A stretch of DNA of 32,852 nucleotides from Limisphaerales bacterium (GTDB lineage: Bacteria > Verrucomicrobiota > Verrucomicrobiia > Limisphaerales > UBA11358). Both the position numbers and the translations under genes were made by a program. Below, piece after piece: positions 1 to 8,103 of the stretch. The notes beneath the pieces were generated by a model, which saw only the letters and a list, made by a program, of their open reading frames with translations, was not told the DNA's origin and made no database searches. Every line of letters begins with the position of its first letter. The first letter of the stretch is position 1. The stretch covers positions 1 through 32,852 of the forward strand of contig JANYCI010000270.1 in NCBI GenBank assembly GCA_025360325.1, in the 5' to 3' direction.

Positions 1-1290
1 ACCAGCATCGGCCTGAAAATTTTCGGCGTGTTGCTGTTGGTTTTGTTCAACGCTTTTTTTGTCGGCGCGGAACTCGCGCTCGTGCGCATCCGCGAGACGC
101 AACTGGCGTCGCTGGCCGAGCGCGGCAATCGTCGCGCCAAACGCGCGCAGCACATCGTCCGGCACATTGATTCCTACATCGGCGCGACGCAGTTCGGCAT
201 CACCATCGCGAGCATGGCACTGGGTGTTTTGGTGGAACCGGTTTTTCGCGAACTGCTGGATCCGATTTTTCCGTTGCTCGGAATTCGCAGCGAACAAACG
301 CAGCGCACCATCGCCATTGCGCTCGGCTTTTTGGTGAACTGCTATCTGCTCATCATCGCGGGTGAACTCGTCCCGAAAGCCATCGCCATCCGCCGCACGC
401 TGCAAACTGCGCTGTGGGTCGCCGCGCCGCTCCAATGGTTTTATCGTATCTCGTTTCCGTTCATCTGGGTGCTGCACCACACGTCGCAAATTATTTTGCA
501 TTGGCTCGGCTTTGATCACAGCGATGCGAACGAAACTCATTCCGAGGAGGAAATTCGCTTTGTGCTCGCGTCCGCGCAAGGCTCGGCTGACCGGCGTGAC
601 CTGATATTGAACACGCTGGATTTGCGGCATCGCAATGCGCGCGAAGTGATGCGTCCGCGCAATGAAATTTCTTTTTTCGATTCCACCGCGACGCTGGCCG
701 AGTGCATTGAACTTGCGGAAAAAACCCGTTACTCGCGCTTCCCGATTTGCGTGGACGGCGACTTGGACCGGATGCTCGGCGTGGTTCACATCAAGGACGT
801 TTATCCCGCGTTGCACGACGATCACACGCGGTTGGCGGCGGATCTGTCGCCGCACACACGCAAAATAATTTACGTTCCCGAAACCGCGTCGCTTGACAAA
901 TTGCTGCGCCGGTTTTTGGATCGAAAATTACATTTCGCCGTCGTTGTGGACGAATTTGGCGGCACCGTCGGCGTCATCACGTTGGAAAATGTCATCGAGG
1001 CTTTGGTCGGGCAGATTCAAGATGAGTTTGATGCCGAGGCGACGCAGTTTATTCGCAAGGCCGATGGCGTCTGGGAAGTGGCTGGCACGCTCGCGTTGCA
1101 CGATCTGGAAAAAATTATCGGCATCGTGCCGCATGACGACAACACCACAACGGCGAGCGGTTGGGTGACGGAAAAACTCGGCGGCTTCCCGAAGCTGGGC
1201 GACGCGGTGACGTTTGAAAAATTTGAACTGCGCGTCGAGGCGATGGACGGGACGCGCGTGGCGAAGTTGAAGGTGGCTAGGAAGGTGTGA
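1..1290 (+). CDS. CNNM/CBS-domain membrane protein (CorC/HlyC/TlyC family), 5' end outside window
   Basis: The reading frame is open from the first base, so the gene very likely starts upstream; a GTG at 28 is the first internal candidate but would cut into the first membrane segment. The visible 429 residues show the family order: an N-terminal CNNM (DUF21) domain with about four hydrophobic segments (roughly residues 5-170) including GELVPKAIAI, then a CBS pair containing MRPRNEI, SRFPICVDGD and VVDEFGGTVGVIT (about 205-335), then a C-terminal CorC_HlyC domain (about 345-425). Members are inner-membrane proteins linked to magnesium or other divalent-cation efflux or tolerance; the old 'hemolysin' name is not a reliable function. 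The transported ion cannot be read from the sequence. The gene is followed by a palindromic repeat. Confidence 0.9.
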   Translation, partial: TSIGLKIFGVLLLVLFNAFFVGAELALVRIRETQLASLAERGNRRAKRAQHIVRHIDSYIGATQFGITIASMALGVLVEPVFRELLDPIFPLLGIRSEQTQRTIAIALGFLVNCYLLIIAGELVPKAIAIRRTLQTALWVAAPLQWFYRISFPFIWVLHHTSQIILHWLGFDHSDANETHSEEEIRFVLASAQGSADRRDLILNTLDLRHRNAREVMRPRNEISFFDSTATLAECIELAEKTRYSRFPICVDGDLDRMLGVVHIKDVYPALHDDHTRLAADLSPHTRKIIYVPETASLDKLLRRFLDRKLHFAVVVDEFGGTVGVITLENVIEALVGQIQDEFDAEATQFIRKADGVWEVAGTLALHDLEKIIGIVPHDDNTTTASGWVTEKLGGFPKLGDAVTFEKFELRVEAMDGTRVAKLKVARKV

Positions 1291-1335
1291 GGTGGTTTTA
1301 AGAGGCAAGTTTGGTTTAATGCCGACGGCGTTTTG

Positions 1336-1490
1336 AAAATAGCCCACTGCTTTAGCTGCGGGTTTTTGCGAATAAGAAATTGAGTCCCAGCGGGACGGCC
1401 GAGGTTTGGTGATTCAAAATTCTGTCGCCCCGCTGGTGCTCGAATTTACTTTTGATTTTTACCCGCAGCTAAAGCAGCGGGCTATTTTAA
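1336..1490. repeat. Nested palindromic intergenic repeat
   Basis: The left arm at 1336-1364 and the right arm at 1461-1489 are near-perfect reverse complements around the core TAGCCC(A/G)CTGCTTTAGC. Inside them a second, weaker pair (GTCCCAGCGGGAC near 1384-1396 against GCCCCGCTGGTGCTCG near 1426-1441) forms an inner palindrome. It lies between the stop of the CNNM gene and the 3' end of the convergent carotenoid-type gene. No ORF fills it. It resembles the REP- or MITE-like palindromes common in Verrucomicrobiota; whether it is mobile cannot be told from one copy. Confidence 0.8.
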
Positions 1491-1505
1491 GCCGCCGCGT
1501 TGCGG

Positions 1506-2300
1506 CTACCAGTTTGCGCCGCGCCAGCAGAAAACAGCGGTCATTCCCGCGAGCAACGCATCCACAATCACTGCTGACCATAATCCCGCCTCCGCCGCAC
1601 TGACCGCGAACAGCAGCACCGCGCCGAACCATAACGTCACGGAAAACATTTCCACCGCGCCGGAATTTCCCGGCTGTTTCTTGATGAGCGAAGGCGAGGC
1701 GAAGGCGAGGATCAGCAGCACCACGCAGAACCAGCCGAGAAAATTCAGCGGCGACGCGCCGTGCCACGCCCACGGAAATTTGGTGGGATGCCAGAGCCAG
1801 AAGTGTTTGACGTGCGCGGCGAACGGTTCCAGCGCGAGATCAAAACCCACGGCGACCAACGCCGTGAGGCCAATCAAAATGTAGCCGTAATTTTTCTGTT
1901 TGCGCCAGGGCCGCAGGATCAGTCGCGCCACGCCACGCGAATTGAACAGCGCGATGATCCAGACCAGCGGCATGGGCCACGGCACGGCACTGAAAATTTT
2001 CGGGCCGAAGTTCGAGTTGAACGTGAGCAGGCCGAACGGCATGGCGAGGTCCGGGTTCGCGCTCAAGCCGTGCGCCGCCCCGCCGATGAGCGCGGTGAAG
2101 CCCGTGGCGATCAGAATATTTTGCAACGGCAGTTGCCGGCAGGCGGCGGCGAGGGTGGTGGCGGCGGCGAGCGCGATGAGAACCAAATCCAGTTTTTCAG
2201 AATCCAGCGACGGGATGGCGGCGGCAACGGCAACGAACGCCGTGGTGAGTGTGAGCGACATCACCAGCGCGTCTTGCTTTTTGAAGGCGAACAATGCCAT
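1506..2300 (-). CDS. Carotenoid biosynthesis protein-like integral membrane protein (CruF/DUF422 type)
   Basis: A 264-residue, strongly hydrophobic protein with about seven predicted membrane segments. Its central part, with MPLVWIIALFNSRGVARLIL, then YGYILIGLTALVAVGFDLAL and WHPTKFPWAWHGASPLNFLGW, resembles the carotenoid biosynthesis family that includes the 1',2'-hydratase CruF. The open frame runs upstream to 2453 into the AraC gene, so I placed the start at the ATG at 2300, just before the first hydrophobic stretch; an AAGGAG lies about 28 bases upstream, too far to be decisive. The gene follows the AraC gene on the same strand after 67 bases, so co-transcription is possible. No other carotenoid gene is visible here. 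The substrate is unknown and the family call rests on pattern recognition. Confidence 0.7.
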   Translation of the reverse strand: MALFAFKKQDALVMSLTLTTAFVAVAAAIPSLDSEKLDLVLIALAAATTLAAACRQLPLQNILIATGFTALIGGAAHGLSANPDLAMPFGLLTFNSNFGPKIFSAVPWPMPLVWIIALFNSRGVARLILRPWRKQKNYGYILIGLTALVAVGFDLALEPFAAHVKHFWLWHPTKFPWAWHGASPLNFLGWFCVVLLILAFASPSLIKKQPGNSGAVEMFSVTLWFGAVLLFAVSAAEAGLWSAVIVDALLAGMTAVFCWRGANW

Positions 2301-2367
2301 CTGATTTGCCTGACATTGCCTGAAATCTCCTTGCCGGGCAAACCTGAAATGCTGATGAACCGCACGA

Positions 2368-3237
2368 TCAACGCAGCCGGCGAAAGGTTTCCGGCGAGAC
2401 GGAGAAAACCGATTTGAACACGCGCGAGAAATGAAACGGGTTGGCGAAGCCAAGGTCGGCGGCGACGTTTTTCACGAGGGCGCCGGGCTGCTGCAACTGT
2501 TCGGCGGCGACATTCATTTTCAGCCGTGTCAATAATAGGTAGGGCGATTGATGGTCGTAGCGGCGGAACAGGCGGCAGAGATACGCGGAGTCCACATGAC
2601 ATTCCTGCGCGGTCTGCGCCAGCGTCCGCAGCCGGTGAAACTGTTCGTGGATCAACTGGCGGCAGGCCTGATAGGTGGCGAAAGCGGGTGAGCTGGTGCC
2701 TTTCAACGGCGCGCGGGATTCCAGCAATTTTATGCCGAGACAACCGAGGAGCTGCCCGCAGAGTTCTGGTGTGCGCCGCGTGCCGCGTTGGCCGCTACGG
2801 ATGAGTTCGTCAAAAAGCGGCTGGATTTCGCCCGGCGGAAAAATCTGGGAAACTTTTCCCGGCGGCAGGCGGCAGTGTTGAAGCCATTGATTTGATTGTG
2901 TTCCAGCGAAGTCCACGAAGTATTTCACGAGCGGCTTCTGCGGGTGGGACTGGATATGCTGCCGCACGCCTGGCCCGTAGGTGAAGACGGTTCCCGGTTT
3001 CAATTCATAGCTGCGACGGCCCAGTTTCAAGCGGCCCTCGCCGCGCGCGACGTATTCGAGGGAGTAAAACTGAAACGTGTCGCGTTGGATTTCATAGGCC
3101 GGTGTGCAGTGCTCCACGCCGCCGCAGACGACGGCGAGCCGGGTGCTACGCGGCGGCTGGAGGTTGAGGTAGAAGCGCCGCGCGGATGAGACTTGCGCGG
3201 AAAAAAAATCAGGTGAGGGCGTAATTGGTTTTTTCAT
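2368..3237 (-). CDS. AraC-family transcriptional regulator
   Basis: The protein has 289 residues. The N-terminal half (about 30-160) looks like the cupin-type sugar-binding domain of AraC proteins: FQFYSLEYVARGEGRLKLG, then GTVFTYGPGVRQHIQSH. The C-terminal ~95 residues hold two helix-turn-helix motifs; the second carries the family signature AADLGFANPFHFSRVFK followed by VSPETFRRLR. Such proteins usually bind a small ligand, often a sugar, and activate adjacent genes. Its start is divergent from the epimerase gene at 3359, across a 121-base gap, so the sugar cluster at 3359-7953 is the natural candidate target. That link is inferred from position. No operator could be defined with confidence in the gap. 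Confidence 0.92.
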   Translation of the reverse strand: MKKPITPSPDFFSAQVSSARRFYLNLQPPRSTRLAVVCGGVEHCTPAYEIQRDTFQFYSLEYVARGEGRLKLGRRSYELKPGTVFTYGPGVRQHIQSHPQKPLVKYFVDFAGTQSNQWLQHCRLPPGKVSQIFPPGEIQPLFDELIRSGQRGTRRTPELCGQLLGCLGIKLLESRAPLKGTSSPAFATYQACRQLIHEQFHRLRTLAQTAQECHVDSAYLCRLFRRYDHQSPYLLLTRLKMNVAAEQLQQPGALVKNVAADLGFANPFHFSRVFKSVFSVSPETFRRLR

Positions 3238-3358
3238 GGCAGGTCAAATATGGATATGTGTTGGCCAAAAGTGGACATTCCCAAATGCTAAAGGCAAGCT
3301 AGAATTATGTCGAATAACAGATGACAGCCGATGTGCTGTGAAAGAAACTAGAAACATT

Positions 3359-4408
3359 ATGGAACATACCAAACGAGTTGTAGAAAAAGATGCGCCTTTG
3401 AAAAAAGATGACTTGATCGTCATCACCGGGGCGGGCGGATTCATCGGCGGCAACCTCGCGCTGCATTTCAAGAAAAAAGGATTTGCCAACATTCGCGCGG
3501 TGGACAAGAAGCCGCTTTACGAATGGTATCTGCACGTTCCCGGCGTGGAGAATATCTGCCTCGACGTGAGCATTGAGGACAACTGCAAGCGTGTCTGCGA
3601 AGGTGCGGTGGAAGTTTACAATCTGGCGGCAGACATGGGCGGCATGGGTTTCATCGAACGTTTCCGCGTCGAATGTTTGCGCTCCATTCTCGTGAACACG
3701 CACATGGTCGAGGCGGCGTATCGTGCCGGTGCTCGTCGGTATTTCTTTTCGTCGTCGGCCTGCGCTTACAACACGCTGCTGCAAAAAGACCCGAAGGTGC
3801 GCGCGTTGAAAGAGACCGACGCGTATCCCGCGATGGCCGAACGCGGCTACGGTTGGGAGAAACTTGTGAGCGAAATGTTCTGCGAGGAATACTGGCACGA
3901 ACGCGGGATGAAAACTTTCATTGCGCGCTTTCACAACGTCTATGGCCCGAACGGAACGTGGGATGGTGGTCGCGAAAAAGCGCCCGCCGCGATGTGCCGC
4001 AAGGTTATCGAGGCGATGGATAAAAAAGATTTGAGCATCAACATCTGGGGCACCGGCGAGCAGACCCGCAGCTTCATGTATATTGACGATTGCGTGAAGG
4101 GCATTGACATGATCACGCACTGCGATGATCTGATTGCGACGCCGATCAATCTAGGATCAAGTGAGCTGGTTTCCATCAACACGCTGGTGAGCAAGGTGGA
4201 AAAAATCGCCGGTGTGAAATTGAAACGCAGTTACAATTTGAACGCGCCGCTCGGCGTGGCGGGGCGCAATTCTGATAACACTTTCATCAAAAAAGTTTTG
4301 AAGTGGGAGCCGAACACGACGTTGGACAAAGGTCTCGCGATTACTTACAAGTGGATCAAGGAACAGCATCATGCCCGCAAAGCTGGCAAGCGCGTGGGCA
4401 TCGGCTGA
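3359..4408 (+). CDS. GDP-mannose 3,5-epimerase-like NAD-dependent sugar epimerase
   Basis: A 349-residue extended short-chain dehydrogenase. The Rossmann glycine motif GAGGFIG is at 24-30, AADMGGMGFIE at 90-100, SSSACAY at 131-137 (Cys135), YGWEK with Tyr164 and Lys168, RFHNVYGPNGTWDGGREKAP at 190-209 (Lys207), and AGRNSDN at 301-307. The spacing Cys135-Tyr164-Lys168-Lys207 equals that of the plant enzyme's catalytic C145-Y174-K178-K217 as I recall them. Plant GME converts GDP-D-mannose to GDP-L-galactose and GDP-L-gulose. The frame is open back to 3236; I chose the ATG at 3359 because it precedes the conserved fold by the usual short leader. It is the first gene of a same-strand run ending at 7953. 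A related nucleotide-sugar substrate is possible. Confidence 0.85.
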   Translation: MEHTKRVVEKDAPLKKDDLIVITGAGGFIGGNLALHFKKKGFANIRAVDKKPLYEWYLHVPGVENICLDVSIEDNCKRVCEGAVEVYNLAADMGGMGFIERFRVECLRSILVNTHMVEAAYRAGARRYFFSSSACAYNTLLQKDPKVRALKETDAYPAMAERGYGWEKLVSEMFCEEYWHERGMKTFIARFHNVYGPNGTWDGGREKAPAAMCRKVIEAMDKKDLSINIWGTGEQTRSFMYIDDCVKGIDMITHCDDLIATPINLGSSELVSINTLVSKVEKIAGVKLKRSYNLNAPLGVAGRNSDNTFIKKVLKWEPNTTLDKGLAITYKWIKEQHHARKAGKRVGIG

Positions 4409-4431
4409 AATGTTGGTTGAAGTGTTTTAAG

Positions 4432-4485
4432 GTTGAAGCGTTGAAGCGAGGTGCCGCGACCGTTTCAACGCTTCAATGCTTCAAC
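4432..4485. repeat. Imperfect hairpin repeat between epimerase and GHMP-like genes
   Basis: The arms at 4432-4448 and 4469-4485 match over 17 bases with one mismatch, around a 20-base GC-rich loop. Each arm itself repeats TTGAAGC. No T-run follows, so a classical intrinsic terminator is not supported. It could be an mRNA processing or stabilising hairpin inside the operon, or one more dispersed palindrome. Confidence 0.65.
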
Positions 4486-4499
4486 TGCTTGCCTGAAAA

Positions 4500-5291
4500 A
4501 TGAAATCCACGCCCGTCGAAAAACTTCTTGGCTCAATTCCTAACCGCCTGCAACTCGCGGGCGGTTGGATTGACCAGCCGTTCGTTACGCGCCATAACCC
4601 CAAGCCGCCCGGCTCGATGGTGGTGGTGCAAATCGAGCCGGACTTTCGTCCGATGGACCGCAGCGGCATCGCCAGCGGCACGCGTGCGGTGGCGATGAAA
4701 TTATGGCACGGCAAACTCCCGAAGCGTCCGCTGGATGAACTGGTGCGCGAGCTTTACGACGCGGAGAACGAAGGCAAGTCTGCGCCCAGCGGCTCGCAGG
4801 ACATGATCGGCCTCGTCTATCCCGGCGTGAACCGGCTGGATTATGATTTCAACATCCACGGCGGCGTCTTCACCTCGCACATCGAATCGTGCAATGAAGT
4901 CAAGGTCGCGCGCTGGCTGGAAAAAGTGTTGCACCTGATTCCCGTCGAGCCGCGCCCGGACGGTTACAGTCCGCTCGGTAAAAAAAATCTTGATCCCAAG
5001 TGGGTTGCGAAACTTGGCCAGTCGGGAAAGGATTGCTACGACGCGATTGTGAAAATGGATGCAAAAAAACTCGGCGCGTCGTTCAATTTGAACATGAAAT
5101 GCTGGGAGACGCTGCTGCCGCACGTCGTGCGTCATCCGTCGCTGCGCGTGGAGCTGATGCCGATTTTGGATGCGTATCAAAAGCAATATCTCGGCGCGAT
5201 GTATTCTGGCTGCGGCGGCGGTTATCTGATTGTGGCGTCGGAAACACCGGTGCCGGGCGCGTTCAAAGTGAACGTGCGGACGGCAAAATAA
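4500..5291 (+). CDS. Divergent, compact GHMP-kinase-like protein (putative sugar kinase)
   Basis: A 263-residue protein with three motifs in GHMP-kinase order: an N-terminal NRLQLAGGWID (15-25), a SGIASGTRAVAM stretch (55-66) in place of the ATP-binding GLGSSS loop, a GSQDMIG (98-104) resembling the GWQDQIG of sugar-1-kinases, and a C-terminal SGCGGGYLIV (about 236-245) resembling the glycine-rich third motif. Typical family members are 320-380 residues with the second motif near residue 90-110; here it comes about 40 residues early, so the region between motifs 1 and 2 is shortened. The neighbours (epimerase, GH29, nucleotidyltransferase) suggest sugar phosphorylation. Kinase activity is not assured, because the phosphate-binding loop departs from consensus. 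Confidence 0.65.
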   Translation: MKSTPVEKLLGSIPNRLQLAGGWIDQPFVTRHNPKPPGSMVVVQIEPDFRPMDRSGIASGTRAVAMKLWHGKLPKRPLDELVRELYDAENEGKSAPSGSQDMIGLVYPGVNRLDYDFNIHGGVFTSHIESCNEVKVARWLEKVLHLIPVEPRPDGYSPLGKKNLDPKWVAKLGQSGKDCYDAIVKMDAKKLGASFNLNMKCWETLLPHVVRHPSLRVELMPILDAYQKQYLGAMYSGCGGGYLIVASETPVPGAFKVNVRTAK

Positions 5292-5295
5292 TTTC

Positions 5296-5486
5296 AACCA
5301 CGGATGGACACGGATGGACACGGATGAACACGGATAAAACAAAAGCCGGAATTCTTAACCGCGAAATACACGAAATACGCGAAAAGGGATTTGGGAAATT
5401 TGTTCGCGTATTTCGCGTGGTTCGCGGTTAAATAAAGTGAGTTTTCAATTTGATTCGTGTCCGTCCGTTTTAATCCGTTGTTAAAA
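5296..5486. repeat. Nested palindrome of short-period repeats, no ORF
   Basis: The outer left part (5297-5336) is about 3.5 copies of a 10-base unit CGGATGGACA; the outer right part (about 5452-5482) is its degenerate reverse complement. The inner arms at 5355-5382 and 5404-5431 pair over 28 bases with three mismatches (core ACCGCGAAATACACGAAAT). It fills the gap between the GHMP-like gene and the GH29 gene, ending four bases before the GH29 ATG. It resembles the palindromes at 13747-13900 and 28722-28803 in architecture. Confidence 0.8.
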
Positions 5487-5490
5487 AATT

Positions 5491-7125
5491 ATGAAACTGA
5501 ACCAAATCAAATTCACCGCGCTGCTGCTGGGCGTTTCGCTCGTGTCGGCGGTCGCGCAAACTAGTTCGTTGCGCCTGCCGCCGATTGCTGGCGGGCCGTT
5601 CAAGGCGGACTGGAGTTCGCTGATGAATTATCAGACGCCGGAGTGGTTTCGCGACGCGAAGTTCGGCATCTGGGCGCACTGGGGGCCGCAGTGCGAGCCG
5701 GAGCACGGCGACTGGTATGCGCGCAGTATGTATGAAACAGGCAGCGGCAATTACAAATCGCACATCAAAGAATACGGCCATCCGTCCACAAATGGCTTCA
5801 AGGACGTTATACATCAGTGGAAGGCGGCGAATTTTGATCCCGACAAGCTGCTGAAATTTTACAAAGCGAACGGCGCAAAAACTTTCATGGCGCTGGCGAA
5901 CCATCACGATAACTTTGACAACTGGAATTCCAAATATCAGGAGTGGAATTCCGTTGCGCTGGGGCCGCAGAAAGATTTGATCGGCGGCTGGGCGCGCGCG
6001 GCGAAGAAAAACGGGTTGCGTTTTGCCGTGAGCGTTCACGCCTCGCGCGCATGGACATGGTATGAGCCGGCGCAGGGCGCGGACAAGGACGTCGCGTTCG
6101 CGGGAATTCCTTACGACGGCAAATTGACGAAGGCCGATGGCAAAGGTCTGTGGTGGGACGGTCTCGATCCGCAGGAGCTTTACGCGCAAAACCACGCGCC
6201 CGGCACGAAGCTGAATTGGGACTGGGATCCAAGCAAAGGCAGCAGCGTTCCCGACGCTGCCTACATGGAAAAGTTTTTCAAGCGCACGCAGCAGCTCTGG
6301 GATGATTATCATCCCGACCAGATTTATTTTGATGACAGCGTGCTGCCCTTCCATGGCGTCTCGGACGAAATCGGTTTGAACCTCGCCGCGCATTTTTACA
6401 ATTCGAGCATTTCTCTGCACGGTCAAAACGAGGCGGTGATGAACAGCAAGATGCTGAACGAAACCCAGCGCGAGGCGATGACTTACGACATCGAGCGCGG
6501 CAAGGCGGACCACATTTTGCCGCAGCCGTGGCAGACGGATACTTGCATCGGTTCGTGGCATTACGACCAGAATATTTTTAAGAGTCATCACTATAAATCC
6601 GCCGCGTCCGTGGTGCGGATGCTGGCGGACATCGTGAGCAAGAACGGCAACTTGATGTTGAGCGTGCCGTTGCAGCGCGACGGCCAGCCGGACGCAGACG
6701 AAATCAAAATCGTTAGCGAAATCGGTGCGTGGCTGAAGGTGAACGGCGAGGCGATTTACGCGACGCGTCCGTGGAAAATTTACGGCGAAGGCCCTTCGAC
6801 GGTGACGGCGGAGAAAGGTCAGTTTGACGGCCAGCGCGACGTGTCCAACAAACCGTTCACGGCGGAAGATATTCGTTTCACACAGTCGAAGGATGGCAAA
6901 ATACTTTACGGCATCGCGTTGGAAATTCCGAAGGACGGAACAGTCACGGTGAAATCACTCGCGAGCAATTCCGCAAACTGGCCGGGCAAAATCAGTAGCG
7001 TGCGTTTGGTCGGTGGCGGTTGGTGGAGCGGCTTGAAATTCACCCGCGATGAAAGCGGCCTGCACGTTTCGCTGCCGGAAAAATTTAGCGGCAAGACCGC
7101 GCTCGCACTGAAAATTAAATCCTGA
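5491..7125 (+). CDS. Secreted glycoside hydrolase family 29 (alpha-L-fucosidase-like)
   Basis: A 544-residue protein with a signal peptide (about 1-22, ending SAVAQ). The GH29 catalytic domain starts with WFRDAKFGIWAHWGPQCEP, followed by FMALANHHDNFDNWNS and LRFAVSVHAS. The expected nucleophile region is DQIYFDDS, with Asp281 the best candidate for the catalytic nucleophile. A C-terminal beta-rich part (about 450-544) fits the usual accessory domain. GH29 enzymes release terminal alpha-L-fucose; some accept alpha-L-galactose, which would match the upstream epimerase, but specificity cannot be read here. The next gene starts three bases after this stop, so the two are almost certainly co-transcribed. 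A signal peptidase I cleavage is likely, so it acts in the periplasm or outside. Confidence 0.88.
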   Translation: MKLNQIKFTALLLGVSLVSAVAQTSSLRLPPIAGGPFKADWSSLMNYQTPEWFRDAKFGIWAHWGPQCEPEHGDWYARSMYETGSGNYKSHIKEYGHPSTNGFKDVIHQWKAANFDPDKLLKFYKANGAKTFMALANHHDNFDNWNSKYQEWNSVALGPQKDLIGGWARAAKKNGLRFAVSVHASRAWTWYEPAQGADKDVAFAGIPYDGKLTKADGKGLWWDGLDPQELYAQNHAPGTKLNWDWDPSKGSSVPDAAYMEKFFKRTQQLWDDYHPDQIYFDDSVLPFHGVSDEIGLNLAAHFYNSSISLHGQNEAVMNSKMLNETQREAMTYDIERGKADHILPQPWQTDTCIGSWHYDQNIFKSHHYKSAASVVRMLADIVSKNGNLMLSVPLQRDGQPDADEIKIVSEIGAWLKVNGEAIYATRPWKIYGEGPSTVTAEKGQFDGQRDVSNKPFTAEDIRFTQSKDGKILYGIALEIPKDGTVTVKSLASNSANWPGKISSVRLVGGGWWSGLKFTRDESGLHVSLPEKFSGKTALALKIKS

Positions 7126-7128
7126 CCA

Positions 7129-7953
7129 ATGCCGAACCAAAAACAGATTGTCGTCAGCGGCGGCTTCGATGACATTCGTGCCCGTGACTTACGGTTGTTG
7201 CAGGAAGCGTCGTTGCTGGGCGAGTTGACCGTGCTGCTGTGGCCGGATGAAACGCTGGCGCAACTCACCGGCAAGGCGCCCAAGTTTCCACTGGCGGAGC
7301 GGCAGTATTTTCTGAACGCCGTCCGCTACGTCAGCCGCGTGGAAGTTGCGGCGCGGGATTTGAATCTGGAAACGCTCCCGCGAACTGGCGGATTCAAGCA
7401 GGCTGTTTGGGCGATGCGTGATTCGGAAATCAGTCCGGCGCGAAAATCGTTTTGCCAGACGGCGGGGATTGAGTTGAGCGGCTTCACCGCCGGCGAGCTG
7501 TCCGGTTTTCCCGAACCGCCGCCGATGCCGTCCGCGCCTGGCAAAAAGAAAATCATCGTCACCGGCTGTTACGACTGGTTCCACTCCGGCCATGTTCGTT
7601 TCACGGAGGAAGTTTCCACGCACGGTGATCTTTACGTCGTCGTCGGTCACGATGAAAATATTCGCCTGTTGAAAGGTGAGGGGCATCCGCTGATTGGCGA
7701 GGCCGAGCGCCGCTATGTCGTCGGCTCGATCAAGTTCGTGAAGCAGGCGCTGGTTTCCACCGGCAGCGGCTGGCTGGATGCGGAACCGGAAATCAAACGC
7801 CTCCAGCCCGACATCTACGCGGTGAACGAGGATGGCGACAAGGGTGGCAAACGCGAGTATTGCGAGCAGAACGGGCTGGAATATCTCGTCCTCAAGCGGA
7901 CGCCAGCACCGGGATTGCCGAAACGGAGTAGCACAGACTTGCGGGGGTTTTGA
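7129..7953 (+). CDS. Tandem cytidylyltransferase-like (HxGH) protein with degenerate first domain
   Basis: The 274-residue protein contains two copies of the nucleotidyltransferase fold. The C-terminal copy (about 140-274) is intact in motif terms: VTGCYDWFHSGHVRF with His152 and His155, VVGHDENIRLLKGEGHPL, and a closing RSSTDLR (266-272). The N-terminal copy (about 5-75) aligns to it (GGFDDIRARDLRLL, then LAERQYFLNAVRYV) but has Arg17 and Asp20 where the histidines should be, so it is probably non-catalytic. Relatives transfer CMP or AMP to phosphorylated alcohols or sugars (for example CTP:phosphoethanolamine cytidylyltransferase, HldE C-domain). Its place at the end of the sugar run suggests sugar-phosphate activation. 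The substrate and nucleotide are unknown. Confidence 0.8.
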   Translation: MPNQKQIVVSGGFDDIRARDLRLLQEASLLGELTVLLWPDETLAQLTGKAPKFPLAERQYFLNAVRYVSRVEVAARDLNLETLPRTGGFKQAVWAMRDSEISPARKSFCQTAGIELSGFTAGELSGFPEPPPMPSAPGKKKIIVTGCYDWFHSGHVRFTEEVSTHGDLYVVVGHDENIRLLKGEGHPLIGEAERRYVVGSIKFVKQALVSTGSGWLDAEPEIKRLQPDIYAVNEDGDKGGKREYCEQNGLEYLVLKRTPAPGLPKRSSTDLRGF

Positions 7954-8103
7954 AGCAATTGAGCTTTTCACAGTCTCTTTTTGCGGTCAAAATCCAAAGT
8001 GTCCCAAAAATGTGCGTAATTTTTCTTGAATTTTTCTGGTATTTGAGCCACTGTGTCTCGGTAGTTTCAATCAAGATGAAAAACCCCGTTAAACAATAGT
8101 AAT

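Noticed and set aside
1761-2417. 218-residue frame opposite the carotenoid-type gene
   Set aside because: Highly Arg/Gln/Glu-rich with no motif; the other strand encodes regular membrane segments.
5297-5340. Period-10 repeats as a possible CRISPR array
   Set aside because: Units are contiguous with no spacers, and the mirror copy on the other side makes this a palindrome.
5470-6591. 373-residue antisense frame over the GH29 gene
   Set aside because: No domain, no start context, and it covers conserved GH29 motifs.
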